This document shows, piece after piece, positions 24,750-40,225 of a DNA stretch of 64,000 nt. The translations under genes were made by a program, and so were the position numbers. Where the stretch lies: the NCBI RefSeq assembly GCF_963678635.1, contig NC_087062.1, positions 92,479,845-92,543,844 on the forward strand, read 5' to 3'. Numbering within the stretch: the stretch's first letter is position 1; every line of letters begins with the position of its first letter. The notes below the pieces were generated by a model. That model saw only the letters and a program-made list of their open reading frames with translations, ran no database searches and was not told the origin of the DNA. Source of the stretch: Symsagittifera roscoffensis. Taxonomy: Eukaryota > Xenacoelomorpha > Acoela > Convolutidae.

Positions 24750-26110
24750 TTATATTGTTTGTTCTTATTTATATCACCAAAATGTTTGATGTTAATTTTG
24801 ACCTTTTTTCCTTCTAACATTTTAACAGTTGCAATTTCGTCAGTTGCATACCTCGCCTCTTGCAATTTCTGCCACGTTTTTCTTGTTGCTGGCGAATGAA
24901 ATTCCGTTACAATTATTGGCGCTTAGCTTTTTTGGAGCTTTTAAGGCTGAAATTATTTATATCCAAACAAATTTAATCTTCGTTAGAGTATTTGTAGCCA
25001 TTATTCATAAAAATTTTCAAGCTTTTTTGTTAAAAACAAGTCATTGTTTTGAGTCTGTGGTAGAACTCTTTGAAAAAAAAACTATTTGAAGTTTTTTTTT
25101 CGAATTTAATCACAAATATCCTCCTCTTTGTGGTAAACTTTCTATTCAACTTCATTCTAAACTGTTTGATTCAGTTGTTTGTGTTCTTGGCTGTGCATTT
25201 TCTTTATATAACCTTTTCCTTTTTTTACAATGAAAATCAGAAGAATAATGCTTTTATGATACTTACGACCTTCTGATTATCATTGAAAAAAAGCGAAGAT
25301 ACTTACGACCTTCTGATTATCATTGAAAAAATCGAATATTTAAGAAAATCGATAAACAGTCAAAAACACAATCAACTGAAGTTACAATCAGGAGTCGCTT
25401 CGTCACATATTCCATCAAAACACATGGAGTTTTCTAGATATGGAAGTGATAATCATAAAAATGAGATGATTAGCGTTGATGTGTTTACAATTAACAAAGC
25501 TTGGGTGCACCATTAGATATATTACTCAGATTTTTCAGGACTTAAATTTGATGTGCAATTCGTGTTTGGTAAAAATCATATGAAGCTTTGTATTCATTCA
25601 TTATATTCAGTGGTGTTTTTGTAAGATTCGATATTTTTGGCAAAAGTCTTTTTCTTTTGAAACTTTTAGAATACGATCTAGCACTGAAAATTATTTTTCA
25701 ATTAAATTCGGATTCGGATTTTCTAGAAATGATTTCTCCTTCATATTGTGTCATACCAAAGGCAAATTAGATAATTTGATTTTATCTAACTTCGAATAAG
25801 GATTATTTGCTTTTTGAGATCGTTTAAAGCTTCCCATGTGAAACAACGTCTCCTTAGTAAAATGAGGCCTCCGCTTTTGATGTTGATTATAACTCCCTCA
25901 TATTCGGGGCACAATAAGAATCTGCAGTTTGCAATCACCTTTTGTCACTGTTATTGTTTTTGGTATTGTGATCTCCTTATAAATAGTTGTGGTGAATTGT
26001 TTCTGTATATCGCAAACACAATTTCGATAAGCGTGCTCCAAGTTTTCGGCTGAATGAGAACTTGCATCAACACTTCATCAGTTGTTTCTATCAGCATTAC
26101 ATGCTGGTTT
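24750..26110 (-). pseudogene. Decayed coding region of unknown family, copy 2
   Basis: On the minus strand, pieces of protein parallel those at 31120-32090. About 26050-25820 reads TENLEHAYRNC, then TITVTKGDCKLQILIVP, then LFHMGSFKR, then LDKIKLSN. The other copy has AENLAQAYRSC, TITLTKN, DRKLHTLTII, VFPMGCFPR and LAKIKMSN at matching places. A further match (SSKKAKRQ against SSKKQAPIMP, with a shared DNA stretch AGCGCCAATAAT) lies near 24920. Stops and frameshifts interrupt it. The function is unknown; an ORF1-like protein of a mobile element is one possibility. Confidence 0.5.
25253..25334. repeat. Short tandem duplication
   Basis: GATACTTACGACCTTCTGATTATCATTGAAAAAA occurs twice, beginning near 25257 and 25299. 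It creates a 77-codon frame (25283-25516) that is not otherwise gene-like. Confidence 0.85.
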
Positions 26111-27240
26111 ATTGGTAGCTGCGATTCTGTAACTCAATGTTTAATCATGCTTTTACTTTGACTTCTGAGCAAAAAAATCTTGAACAGAATATACGTGAAA
26201 CAGAAAAAACAGTTTTTCTTTTTAAGTGCAGTAATCAAAAAAACTAATCTATCAGCTTTTTCTTTATTGGAATTGTAAACTAAGATTACTGAGTTTACAG
26301 TTTCATAATCAACATGTACGTCAAATATATCATGAAAACAACTTATCGATTTACTATCCTAATTGATGAAACGAGAAAATGGTTGAGAGCTCGTCGAGAT
26401 AATCTGTGAACTGTGACTGTACAAATTTTTGTTCGACCGAATACTGAGTATCCTGGTCTGGTTTGCAAGTTGTTTCTTATTCTGTCGTCGACTTGCGATG
26501 GTAAAATTGCTAGATGGTAGAGTTCCCTCCAATCAAGTTCCCTCCATTTTTTAGATTTCATTTTGGGCCCTTTCTTCCGTGTTAAGATTGACCAAGAGGT
26601 TGATGAAACTTCCCGCTCTCTTTTTGTAAGCATTCTTCCGTCAGAAGACGATTCACGTTTGTTAATTTTGATACGTAATTTGTTTTTTTTCCATGGCAGA
26701 GTAAAAATAAAAATCTACTTTATTTCAGTGCTTCATTTCAGTGCGCAAGCCTTTAGATTTAATTGCTTCATTAAAGCCTCATTTTTTTTACCTGAAATAT
26801 TCAGAAACTAAACACCATCTGAAAAATTTACAACTTTTTTTGACAATGATCATTTTAATGATCAAATTTACATCTTTCAGAAATTGTCTACAGCGCATGC
26901 AACCTCCGTTTTTTTAAGAGTAATAAAGAAAAATTATAAATTCCTTGCAATCTTTAACTTTCGTCTTACAAGTTTTGGGATTGCGATCTCCAAGATTCTT
27001 TTTTTTGTTTTTAACTCCCTAAGAGGGTAATCAGAAGATCAAAATCATCATAGTAACCGAGGTTACAGTCAGGAGTCCCATCATCATGTATTCCAGTCAA
27101 AGTCCTTGGAATTTTCTAGATATGGAAGTGATAATGATAACACAAGATTACAATTGTTGATGTCCTTTCGATTAAAATCGATACGGGTTATGTTTCTTCA
27201 ATAAGAACACGCAACTCGACGCGAGAAAGTATAATATACA
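26111..27240. repeat. Diverged repeat-domain copy
   Basis: No gene seen. 26290-26520 resembles 11180-11400 (TTTCATAATCAACAT, CGA(A/G)TACTGA(G/T)TATCCTG). 27062-27150 resembles 25380-25450 (TTTTCTAGATATGGAAGTGATAAT). It is a further, older copy of the repeated domain that fills 9-22 kb. Confidence 0.5.
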
Positions 27241-27382
27241 AGTGTTACAAATAAAAAATTTCGTCGAAAGTTGTTTTGTCATTTATTGTACGCAAGCGGC
27301 GTTCGCAATCTTTATTTCCAGCGAGACTCTCTGTTTTAAAAAGCTGCCTCCTCTGGGTTACTCAGTGCATATGCTTAGGTTT

Positions 27383-28384
27383 TTACAAAGTTTGCTCAAA
27401 AAAAATTTCTGGGCAGGGGCCGGCCGCGCCCTGAATCTCAAAAGCTAGCGGTTGAAAAAGATGCCCATCAACTACTAGATCTTTATACTTGTCATTTTTT
27501 TGCTCTTCCGCTTCAGCGGCAGCCGTACCAGGGTTACAAACAGACCCGGCATTAATCCTACAAGGAGCTAAGGAGTCTACTACCGTTACATCCCACAAGA
27601 GCTGCTTACCAACAGCCCATAGAACGAGCGTCAAACCGTCTGGTCGATTCTGATTGGTCCTGTAGAGGTGTCGTGGTTCTAAAACAGACGGAATGTGAGT
27701 AGAAGAAAAACTCTGTTTTGTACGGGCATTCAGGTTTGAATGCCTAGAGAATCTCCCTGCACTTTTGAGGCAAGAAAGACTATGCCAACCATTTTCGGTA
27801 ACGTCTTTTCCGCACACGCATTTATGCCGTTTGCATATTTTTGAGCCTAATCGAAGTCCTATCGCAATTCTGAGTTGTTGGTTCGACAGTTTTAACCTTA
27901 AGTTATTGCACGGGATGACTTTCAACCATTGGAAGCCAAATCTATCTTGGAACGCATTGATTCTTTTCACGTCCGTTGGTTCGAGTCGTAAAATCAAGTC
28001 TGCAGTTTCGCTGTCAAAAATTGGCTCTGTCCAATTTTTTAGGATTTGATTTTCCGGAGCCATTTCAATTTTTCCAAGTTTAAACCACCGTTTAAGCGCA
28101 TCATCATAGGTTCCATCCACATGCTCCAAACCAAAGATTTCGCTCAAGGCATTTTTTGCTCCTTCTTGTGAGACTAAGAAAGCGGATAAAGCGAGTAGAC
28201 GAGCGGAAGAAACGCCCAACCCACCTTTGGCTGCCGGGAGAACTGCTTGTAAAACTTGGTTATCTTCCATTTTCACATTAGCGACCTTGCATAACGAATT
28301 TCTCAGTAATTTGTCGTAGTGTTCCAAAAAATCATTTTGCAAAAAACAAGGGCTCGTATGCAAAAAATATAGGAGTTTTGACAT
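27383..28384 (-). CDS. Retrotransposon RT C-terminus and restriction-like endonuclease
   Basis: An open frame of 333 codons. Its first ~40 residues (MSKLLYFLHTSPCF) continue a reverse-transcriptase thumb: the in-frame upstream sequence (GSYLLKNFFR) belongs to it and ends at a stop near 28456. Around residues 185-220 is a knuckle of CVCGKDVTENGWHSLSC type (CxC, then H-x3-C), followed by the conserved GRFSRHSNLN. Around residues 245-275 is RPDGLTL...GKQLLWDVTVVDS, the RPD and WD(V/T) core of a PD-(D/E)XK nuclease, with a trailing K-rich helix (KNDKYKDL). The family nicks the target DNA and primes reverse transcription. The piece is intact, but its upstream RT is not, so it is probably not expressed as a working protein. 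Past the TAA, another frame (about 27375-27280) gives the conserved family tail NPEEAAF...SLEIKIANAA, so even the C-terminus is frameshifted. Confidence 0.8.
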   Translation of the reverse strand: MSKLLYFLHTSPCFLQNDFLEHYDKLLRNSLCKVANVKMEDNQVLQAVLPAAKGGLGVSSARLLALSAFLVSQEGAKNALSEIFGLEHVDGTYDDALKRWFKLGKIEMAPENQILKNWTEPIFDSETADLILRLEPTDVKRINAFQDRFGFQWLKVIPCNNLRLKLSNQQLRIAIGLRLGSKICKRHKCVCGKDVTENGWHSLSCLKSAGRFSRHSNLNARTKQSFSSTHIPSVLEPRHLYRTNQNRPDGLTLVLWAVGKQLLWDVTVVDSLAPCRINAGSVCNPGTAAAEAEEQKNDKYKDLVVDGHLFQPLAFEIQGAAGPCPEIFFEQTL

Positions 28385-28609
28385 TCGAAAGAAATTTTTT
28401 AGGAGGTAAGAACCATAATGGGCGTCTAGTTTTTCAATGACAACCGAGATTTCTTAAAGCTCCTGATTTTTTTCGTCATTCAATTCTTTTCGGCAAAGCT
28501 CGCCGCTTGGAGATCCTAAAATGAAGAGTTCTTTTTTTATTACTATTTTGGGGCATATCTTTCGAAATTGTGTTAAAACTGAATTATACTGTGTACTCTT
28601 AATCGGTCC

Positions 28610-29420
28610 CTAAAAACAAAGTTTGCACTTCTCAGTGTTCAAGCTCAGGCCGTAAATTTGTTCCAATTTCGGAATACTTTCAAGGTCCCGGAGTACAACA
28701 TTATAGTAGTCGGCTAAATTTCCATCATCTAAATACCAGATGTTAATTTTCGACTCCAACTGTTTGACTAGTGTTTGAATTGTTTCCGCAAAAAGGGGTG
28801 GGGCTTCAGGATCACCTTGCTGAGTTCCGTTTTTTGTCATTATGACAGAGCTTCCGTAAAAAAGGTAACTAAGTTTACTATACGCGCAATGGGTGTAATT
28901 ATACAATCCGGCGGGCGATTTGAATAGACATGATTCAGCAGTGTTTCTCTATTTAGAGAGTTAAAGGCATTCTTAAAATCTAGTTTTAAAAGAGCAGTGC
29001 ATTTTGGATTGTCGTCGCGTTCAATTAGGTGTCGAAACGAGTTTGCAGCTACTTCCTCATTTGGTACCGCATCCTACCTGTATGTTTCCGAAAAAATTTT
29101 GTCACTCGGAGAGGGCCTTGCTTCCAGCGCATTTAGACGCAACACATCTCAGCGTGTTTCCAATGGCAATCGGTCTCAATCCTCCGCCTATCTTTATGAG
29201 GGCGATAAGCTTTGCGCCAAAAAAGAAAGGTCTTAGGGGTTTGGGTATTTAGCCATCTCCAATAAGGTTTATCAGCTTGGTAAGCGATTTCAGAAAATTA
29301 AGTCCTGCACTGCCATTCAACTTACTAACAAGATCATTAAAAATTTGAGGAACTATTTTATCAGGACCTGCAGCTGATCCGTTCGGAAAGGGCATTATCT
29401 CTTTATATAGGTCGAATTCG
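28610..29420 (-). pseudogene. Retrotransposon reverse transcriptase core, frameshifted
   Basis: Successive conserved blocks appear in different frames on the minus strand. NGSAAGPDKIVPQIF is at about 29385-29340, RPIAIGNTLR...CAGSKALS at about 29180-29110, and LLKLDFKNAFNSLNRETLL at about 28995-28940. A clean 98-codon frame (28906-28610) follows with NGTQQGDPEAPPLF and INIWYLDDGNLAD. YLDD is the catalytic metal-binding motif. The breaks lie near 29250, 29100, 28900 and 28600. The order and spacing match a non-LTR RT fingers-palm region. Confidence 0.85.
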
Positions 29421-29751
29421 GTTACAAAAAACTACATAAATTTTCTGGATTTGGAGCTGCAATTTGGCTCGCTGAGGGTGCTTAGACTACAATTTTTGAT
29501 AGTTATCAGTTGAATAAGGAGCAATTTCGTCATCCGAAGCAGCAAACCTTATCCCTCCATTTATATTTCCTTCATCGAGCTTACTACTTATTGCTTTATT
29601 CTCTGCTCGAGGTCACTCAGAGGCGGGCTTGAAACTTGGGGATGGGATTTTGGAAGTGACACGTCATTTGCTCAATTTTTTTATCAAAGAGCTCATGCTT
29701 GTGGACTGTTTGTGTCCACTTCTTTTCGGTTGCTCCAAAAAAAGAACGACG

Positions 29752-30117
29752 TTAAAAAAATAGCCATTTTGTAAAATCTTCTACCTTGTAGAAGATGTCA
29801 TTTATTTTGTCTGACAGACTTTTCATCAAGGGAACACGCGATTTTTTTGGTACTCTCTTGAGTACTAGGACATTTGAGATGGCTGTGTTATCATAATAGT
29901 CTAGCACTAAATCATTACCTATTGTTGCTTTATTAACAGATTTTACATGAACGCATAAAGGAAACTGAAACCTTTGGGTTTTCTTAGGGTCGCTAAGAGA
30001 AATACTTACACAACTGATATGATAACAACTAGAACAACAATCACATCTAATCCAACTTATCAGTCCTGAAGGTTTTAAGCAATCTTTGCTTGTACAATCT
30101 TTGTTGTTTTTCCTCAT
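29752..30117 (-). CDS. Retrotransposon N-terminal PHD-like finger protein
   Basis: A 121-codon frame. C8, C13, then W22, C25, C28, H33 and C36 follow the PHD pattern (C-x4-C...W-x2-C-D-x-C-x4-H-x2-C), with a further Cys in FPLCVHV. The rest is basic and ends KWLFF. It sits directly upstream of the reverse-transcriptase blocks on the same strand, and PHD fingers at this position are known in some non-LTR elements. It is probably the N-terminal part of the same polyprotein, now separated by stops between 29750 and 29420. Confidence 0.6.
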   Translation of the reverse strand: MRKNNKDCTSKDCLKPSGLISWIRCDCCSSCYHISCVSISLSDPKKTQRFQFPLCVHVKSVNKATIGNDLVLDYYDNTAISNVLVLKRVPKKSRVPLMKSLSDKINDIFYKVEDFTKWLFF

Positions 30118-30783
30118 CTTGACGCAGCATAAAAGTAAAAAGGTTAAAAAAGAGTTTTGACTGGACTTTAGGGGACTGAACTAACCCATGACAAGCGGTT
30201 AATGGGATTTTTATAAATCAGCAAATAAGAAAAAATAAAAGACGATTAAATTAATTTAAATTTTAAAATCGAAATACAAAAATCAAAAAAAAAAAACAAT
30301 CTCACACGAGCTCAGTAAGTCCAGCGGTGCACAACCAGGCTCTTCCAGCCAGTTCCAGTTTCCCACCTCCCCACAGAAAGCCACTTGAAAGACCTGTCTC
30401 TAAAATCTCTCAGAGGGCGCTCCACAAACAGGCACAAACATCAAACATAACAAATCTATTTAATAAGTTTATCACAACAATTAGGCTAAAAGATTCTTGA
30501 CACGACCAGATTTGCAAAGAACTGATCAAATAGTTTCTCATCATGAAAAAATGGTAGTCATACGCAAACCATTTATGGTCATACAGTTTCGCTATGGGAA
30601 AAAAGTAGTTATATAGTCCCTAGTATGAACATTTGTAAAAGTATGAACTGAATGCTGAATCGGAAACTGTATGGGAATTGTATGACTAGCAACTTTTGTC
30701 AACCCGTGTTGTTATTTCTCTTGAGAGTAGCTGGTTTGGGTTGGTCCTTTTTTTTGCGGTTTTTATCAGATTTTCTACTCTTA

Positions 30784-31050
30784 TGTTCAGACTTTGCAGA
30801 CCTATGTTCAGACTTTGCAGACTTTGTAGACTCATGTTCAGACGTTGCAGACTTATGTTAAGAGTCTGCAGGCTCATGTTCAGACTTTGCAGACTTATGT
30901 TCAGACTTTGCAGACTTTAGCCTTCTTGGATATTATGAATTTTCGGTCCCCTCGCGGAACGATTCAAACTTTGCAGACTTTTTGTTTATACTTTGCAGAC
31001 TTTACGTTCAGACTTTGCAGATTTACGTTTGGACTTTGCAGACCTTGGCC
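30784..31050. repeat. Minisatellite of GTTCAGACTTTGCAGACTTAT type
   Basis: About ten imperfect copies of a 12-24 base motif built on TTCAGACTTTGCAGACT(T). They are interrupted by two copies of GAATTTTCGGTCCCC(T/A)CGCGGA (near 30937 and 31066). The reading frames through it (for example MSLQTLNISLQ on the minus strand) are by-products of the repeat. Confidence 0.9.
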
Positions 31051-31119
31051 TGCGTGGTGAATATGAATTTTCGGTCCCCACGCGGATCAATTCAGACTTA
31101 TTAAGTCTGAAAATAAAAC

Positions 31120-32090
31120 CACGACCTCCACCCGGGTGTCCTGATTGTTGAGAACCTCACCTTTTTTTCTTCGCTTGGAGTTTGTGCAATGTTTGTTTTA
31201 ACTTCATTTGCAAAAATTGTCGTGGGTAATGTTCTGATGATCTTCATTGCTTCGACATTTTTGCAAGCATGACAAGCCTTGTCAGTTGTTGTTTCGTGAT
31301 CGTTTTTCTTGTCGCTGGCATTATTGGCGCTTGTTTTTTTGAAGACTGATTATTGGCTTCCTATGCTGCACCAGTCACCGTGATTACCTTTTTTTGGCGC
31401 CCAGAGATCTCGCACTCTTGGCATTCATGTAGTGAAGGTATGTGAAACGGGATTTCTAGATCTTCCCACAGTATAAAGCCATCCATTCTCGATTTCTAAG
31501 ACCAGTCCGTCAGCTTTTTCTCTTGTTCTTCAATTTGTATATTAACTTCTAAAGTTGCTCTGCCTACTGACCCGGTTCAGTTACGACACAGATCTCACGC
31601 TGGATTAAAGGGCTATGATTGATGACTTCTGGTAATTGGAAAATTGATTTTTCCGCGATATCGTTGCATACAAAAAGCATATTAGACATTTTGATTTTGG
31701 CTAATTTAGGGTAAATGTTCTTATGTCCATGAAACCTTGGAAAGCATCCCATGGGAAAAACCGTTCTTTTACATTGAATTATTCCTTCGTTTTTGTTGAT
31801 GCTTATGAGTTGCTCTGCTGCGGGGTGGGCAATAATTGTCAGTGTATGCAGTTTGCGGTCAATTTTTTGTCAGAGTTATTGTTTGTGAGATTGTCATCTT
31901 TTGTTTAGGGTATTGTTTGAGTATATCGAAAGCACAGCTTCGATATGCCTGTGCCAGATTTTCGGCTGATTTGACAATTACTTTCGTGAATGGGGGGATC
32001 ATTTTGATTATTTGGATTTGTTTTGTTTCTTCCGTCGATATGTTTGCTGTTAGCGCATTTCTGAATTTTGCCCTGATTTAATCAGCACTT
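31120..32090 (-). pseudogene. Decayed coding region of unknown family, copy 1
   Basis: Read on the minus strand it gives a nearly continuous protein with few interruptions. First comes KFRNALTANISTEE...IKMIPPFTKVIVKSAENL (about 32085-31950) and KQYPKQKMTISQTITLTKN. After a frameshift near 31860 comes DRKLHTLTII...VFPMGCFPRFHGHKNIYPKL...NMLFVCNDIAEKSIF (to 31564). A last stretch (about 31560-31150) has FILWEDLEIPFHI, a CxxC pair (HECQECE) and SSKKQAPIMPATRKT. A second, more decayed copy lies at 24750-26110. I do not recognise the family. Two copies plus decay suggest a mobile-element protein, possibly an ORF1 of one of the nearby LINEs. Confidence 0.5.
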
Positions 32091-32352
32091 CATGATTAAT
32101 GGCTTGCTAAGATTTCGTCAACTGTTGCACTGGTGGGGGGGACCTTTAATATTTTATTTTCTCTTTTATAATTGCAGAAATCAGAACGCTAAAACGTTAA
32201 CAGCTGCAAAAACTTTTCTCTGATGTGAAAATTTTCAAATACAACATTTCGATTATTGCCTTCGTCTATTTGACATCATGCTGGTGTAAAAAAAACTGTT
32301 TCATACTATTCGTTTCACATACTTTGAATACTTATTTATAAGACAAAACAAA

Positions 32353-36864
<4,512 letters not shown>

Positions 36865-37750
36865 GAGAGAAAGGAAGCTTGAAAACAACAGAAAAGATGG
36901 TCATATTGTGTCTTTATGAACCGACTTCAGTAAAGTGAATTTATGTTTGTTCACATGGCTCATTTTCCATTTATACATTCCCAAATTATGGATATCAAAA
37001 TTTTAGTCCAAATTTTTTGCTCTCATTTGAGGTTTTTGAGTAACTTTGGCGAACATCTGGCGCTGTTAAGTCATGTTGAAAACTGTATATGTTTTTACAG
37101 GTTATAAAAAGGCGGAAAAATACCTAGTGATTCTGCTAAATTTGGAAAATGGTAATAATGATTAACATAATCGAAGCTTGTAAATATCATAAAGGAATTT
37201 TTTCTCTTGTTGTAGATATATGGTATCTTGATAGTGCAAATTAAGTCGATTTGATCAAATTGGACTGCTAAACAATTATAGGAGCTTTTCACATTCACTA
37301 TGTATTTATTTCTGCAGAGGCAACAATATCTGAAGAAACTTTACCCTAAAAACTGCCCTTTATCATGGTTTCTCCCTTAGAAGAAAAAAAACCATTTGAA
37401 TCGGCTTTATTTATTCGCTACTTGTAAAATATGTACATAGAACTTAAGTAGGAGCTCAAAATCAAATGAAAGTTATAAAAAAAGATAATTTTTTTACGTT
37501 TTGCTTATAATGAGACTGTCATAAAGACATGAGTAGCCAAGAAATATACAAAAGAAAGTGATTTTTTCAATGCATGTCATTTGTTAGAACGGGGCTTCGC
37601 CCTAATTTACGATCAGTCGTGTTTGTCTTTTTCGGCATATTTTCCTCGAAATAAATTTCAGTCGAAGCAATTTATGATCTGAAGCTTTTGAGAGATCTTT
37701 TTTTTTCGATATCTCCATTTTTTTTCAAATTAGAGATTTTAATCATTTTT
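36865..37750. other. Intergenic, no gene seen
   Basis: Sequence downstream of the CFAP97D stop. I see no canonical AATAAA close to the stop, and nothing else recognisable. Confidence 0.5.
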
Positions 37751-38160
37751 AACATGCTGTGTTTAAGATGTATCGCAAGTGGTGCGATGCTCCGTTTCGC
37801 TTCTGCGTAGAAAAGCTGTAATTATCTAAATATTTAAACAGAATTTGGGGGAAAATATAACATTCATTTGAGTTCTAAAATATCAACCGTATAAATTAAA
37901 AATAAACGTGAGCTCTTAATTATAAATTTCATTAGTCGAGGTGGATTTTTTGCAGACAAATGCTGCAAAATTTTTTTTTTCATTTGACGGTCAAAATGAT
38001 AATAATTAATTTTAGCCGTTTCTTTTCGAGCAGCACATCAATTTAGCCAAACAGTACAATCGCAACAAGACAAAGCCAAACTGTGCACTGGATAGGCGCA
38101 CAATTTGGTATCTGTAGGTCACTGGAATCCGGAGACAAATTTTTAATCATGTTACAAAAT
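37751..38160. repeat. Dispersed ~400-base repeat, copy 1
   Basis: Runs from ACATGCTGTGTTTAAGATGTATCGCAA to about CATGTTACAAAATTTAAGTGGA. A second copy lies ~820 bases later, a partial copy at 59822-59925, and an inverted fragment at 43990-44055. The most conserved part is TGCACTGGATAGGCGCAC followed by TTTGGTATCTGTA. There is no reading frame. Confidence 0.8.
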
Positions 38161-38189
38161 TTAAGTGGATTCCATTTGCAAAACATCCG

Positions 38190-38215
38190 TGGATTCCGCG
38201 TACAAGTACGCGTAA
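38190..38215. repeat. Short perfect inverted repeat
   Basis: CGCGTACAAGTACGCG: two 7-base arms around AA, in otherwise AT-rich DNA. Function unknown. Confidence 0.7.
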
Positions 38216-38569
38216 TGAAAATTTTGGCAGCTAATTTGTGAAATCCGCAACTAGCGAAAATAACTAGTTGTTCCGGATTCCGAAAATTGTAAATGGACTC
38301 CGAAATTGTTTTATTACACTGAATTAAGCTTGTGCTTGAACAAATAAGAGCTAGAGCTTGAAGTAATATCCAGCAAATGCGGATAAAAACAAGATTTAGC
38401 CATTTTCAGTGGAACTCATGAACAACCTTTTTAGTTTTCGTTAAGTACAATCGTGAATGTAAAATCGTTTTTGAATTTCCCATTTTTTCGGATCATAATT
38501 TGGGAAACGCACCGAAAAGCCAAAATCATCTTTTAAGATTAGCACTGACAATTGTATAATGCTTCAACG

Positions 38570-38985
38570 GTTTACTGTTTAAAATGTATTGCAAAAGCTG
38601 CGATGCTTCGCCTCTGTGTAGAAAAGCTCTTATTCGGGGTGTATATAAATTTTATCAGTCGGAGTGGAATTTGTTGCAGAAAAAATGCTCCAGAAATGAT
38701 TTTTTTCATTGGCCGGTGGGAAAGATAATAATTCAATTTAGCTGTTTTTAAGCAGCACATCAATTCAGCATGAGTATTGGATTTTTAAAATGGAAGATAA
38801 GGAATTTAATAGCAATTTTAGAGTTTTTAGGCCAAGAATGATCCAATTTTTTTAAAGTTTTTGCTTGCACAAGCTGTGGCGCAACATTAGAAGGCCAAAT
38901 TGTGCACTGGATAGGCGCACTATTTGGTATCTGTATGACACTGGAATCCAGAGAAAAATCGTTAATTATGTTCCAAAATGTAAGC
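38570..38985. repeat. Dispersed ~400-base repeat, copy 2
   Basis: Diverged copy of 37751-38160 in the same orientation, with shared blocks GCGATGCT...CTGCGTAGAAAAGCT-like and TGCACTGGATAGGCGCAC. Minus-strand frames of 63 and 90 codons across it have no motif. Confidence 0.8.
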
Positions 38986-39349
38986 GGACACAAAAACCTT
39001 TTTTGTGTCCTCAGACCAAAAGCGGCTGTCATAAAGCACTACTACCACGACAAATTTTGAAACAAAAAGTTCAACCTTAATTGAAAAACGAAAAAATGCC
39101 CTAAAATTTATCAGCTCTAAAAATTAAGTCCGTTTCAGTGAAAGTAGATTCTGAAAACAGAAAATTGTAGCGTATCCAAAAATCAAAAAATCATCTTTTT
39201 TCATCTAATTAGCTTCTACAGGTTCTTTTTTGAAATTTTATGCTGCTGATAATTCAAGATTGGCTAGCTATGAATTTTTTTTCACAAATGCACCTAAAAT
39301 TAAAATGGAGGTCGCATAGATGTTTGCATTAATTTTTCCACTCATGACG

Positions 39350-40225
39350 TTAACTTCTGAAAATTTTGTTCAATAGATCAGAAAGAATAATTTTTTTGCA
39401 AAAATACTTTTTCCAATTTTCGAAAAAATTACTTGAACAAACATGCCCCGTTTTTCAGAAAAATATCTGGGTAACAATTTGTAATTTTTTTTTCTAATAT
39501 ACACTAAAAAAACTTTGCTACTTTGTTTTCAAATCTAGAAAAAATGGTAATCAATTTGCGTAAATTTATAAGGGTTTGAAAATTGTGGTGAATTAAACAA
39601 AATTGAAAATCATGCCAGTTTGGAATGAAGCAAGCTTATTAGTCTAAACTATCAAACAGAACATGGAAACACAGTGTTTTTCAATTGGCAAAATTACAAT
39701 GAAAAAAAGTATTCGGATTGTTTGAACTCTGTCTAGGTACAATTTGTATAAGATTTTGACATTCTGAGTGCAAATTTAAAAAGATATTTTACCTTCAATC
39801 ATTTTTTGTAAAGACCTGAGGGTTTAAAAATTGCCAAACTGGTCATTTTCTGGGCTAAATTATGCGCGCTTTGCTGAGTTTATTCATAATGCTGAGAAAG
39901 TAACTCAAATTATTTATGCATGGAGAACTATTCCGCACAACAAACTCATTCCAAATTAAGTTGAGGCAAGCTAATTTTTCTTTTTGTTTAAATCAGTCAG
40001 TTTTCTATTTGGTTCTTTTTTTCAACATTTCTGTTTCGTTTAGGTCCACGTTTTTCATTACTAGCAGAGTTTGCACATAGCTAGCCATATTACTTTCGGT
40101 CATATTACTTTCGTACGACTCAAAATTTCACACTTTGATTTTGTCCAAAATTTTTAGATTTTTAGATCAGAATGAATTAAAAGACAGTCGGAACCTTCAG
40201 GGCTTTGCCTTGATATACGAGCAGC
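39350..40225. repeat. Half copy of fold-back element family
   Basis: The right part shares with 50210-50565 the blocks TTTCTGGGCTAAATTATG(C/G)GCGCTTTG, TTTATTCATAATGCTGAGAA, ATTCCGCACAACAAA and TTCCAAATT. It ends in the terminal motif CAGTCGGAACCTTCAGGGCTTTGCC...GAGCAG (40186-40220). It appears to lack the matching left arm. The left boundary is approximate. Confidence 0.65.

Larger units (their letters stand above)
27240..30130 (-). mobile_element. Non-LTR retrotransposon with PHD finger, RT and restriction-like endonuclease
   Basis: Reading 30130 down to 27240, one interrupted polyprotein can be followed: a PHD-like finger (30117-29752), reverse transcriptase (about 29400-28610), the thumb region and a zinc knuckle with a restriction-like endonuclease (28480-27383), then a short C-terminal conserved tail. 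The RPD...WDVT endonuclease and the C-terminal zinc knuckle place it among non-LTR elements that use a restriction-like nuclease (the R2/NeSL/R4/Hero/CRE assemblage), not the jockey/L1 type. I cannot place the clade. Frameshifts and stops make it inactive. A GC-richer stretch at 30300-30430 may be its 5' leader. No poly-A tail or target-site duplication was identified. Confidence 0.85.

Noticed and set aside
27960-27990. tRNA B-box-like GGTTCGAGTC
   Set aside because: It lies inside the retrotransposon coding frame with no matching A box or cloverleaf. No tRNA or rRNA gene was found in the window.
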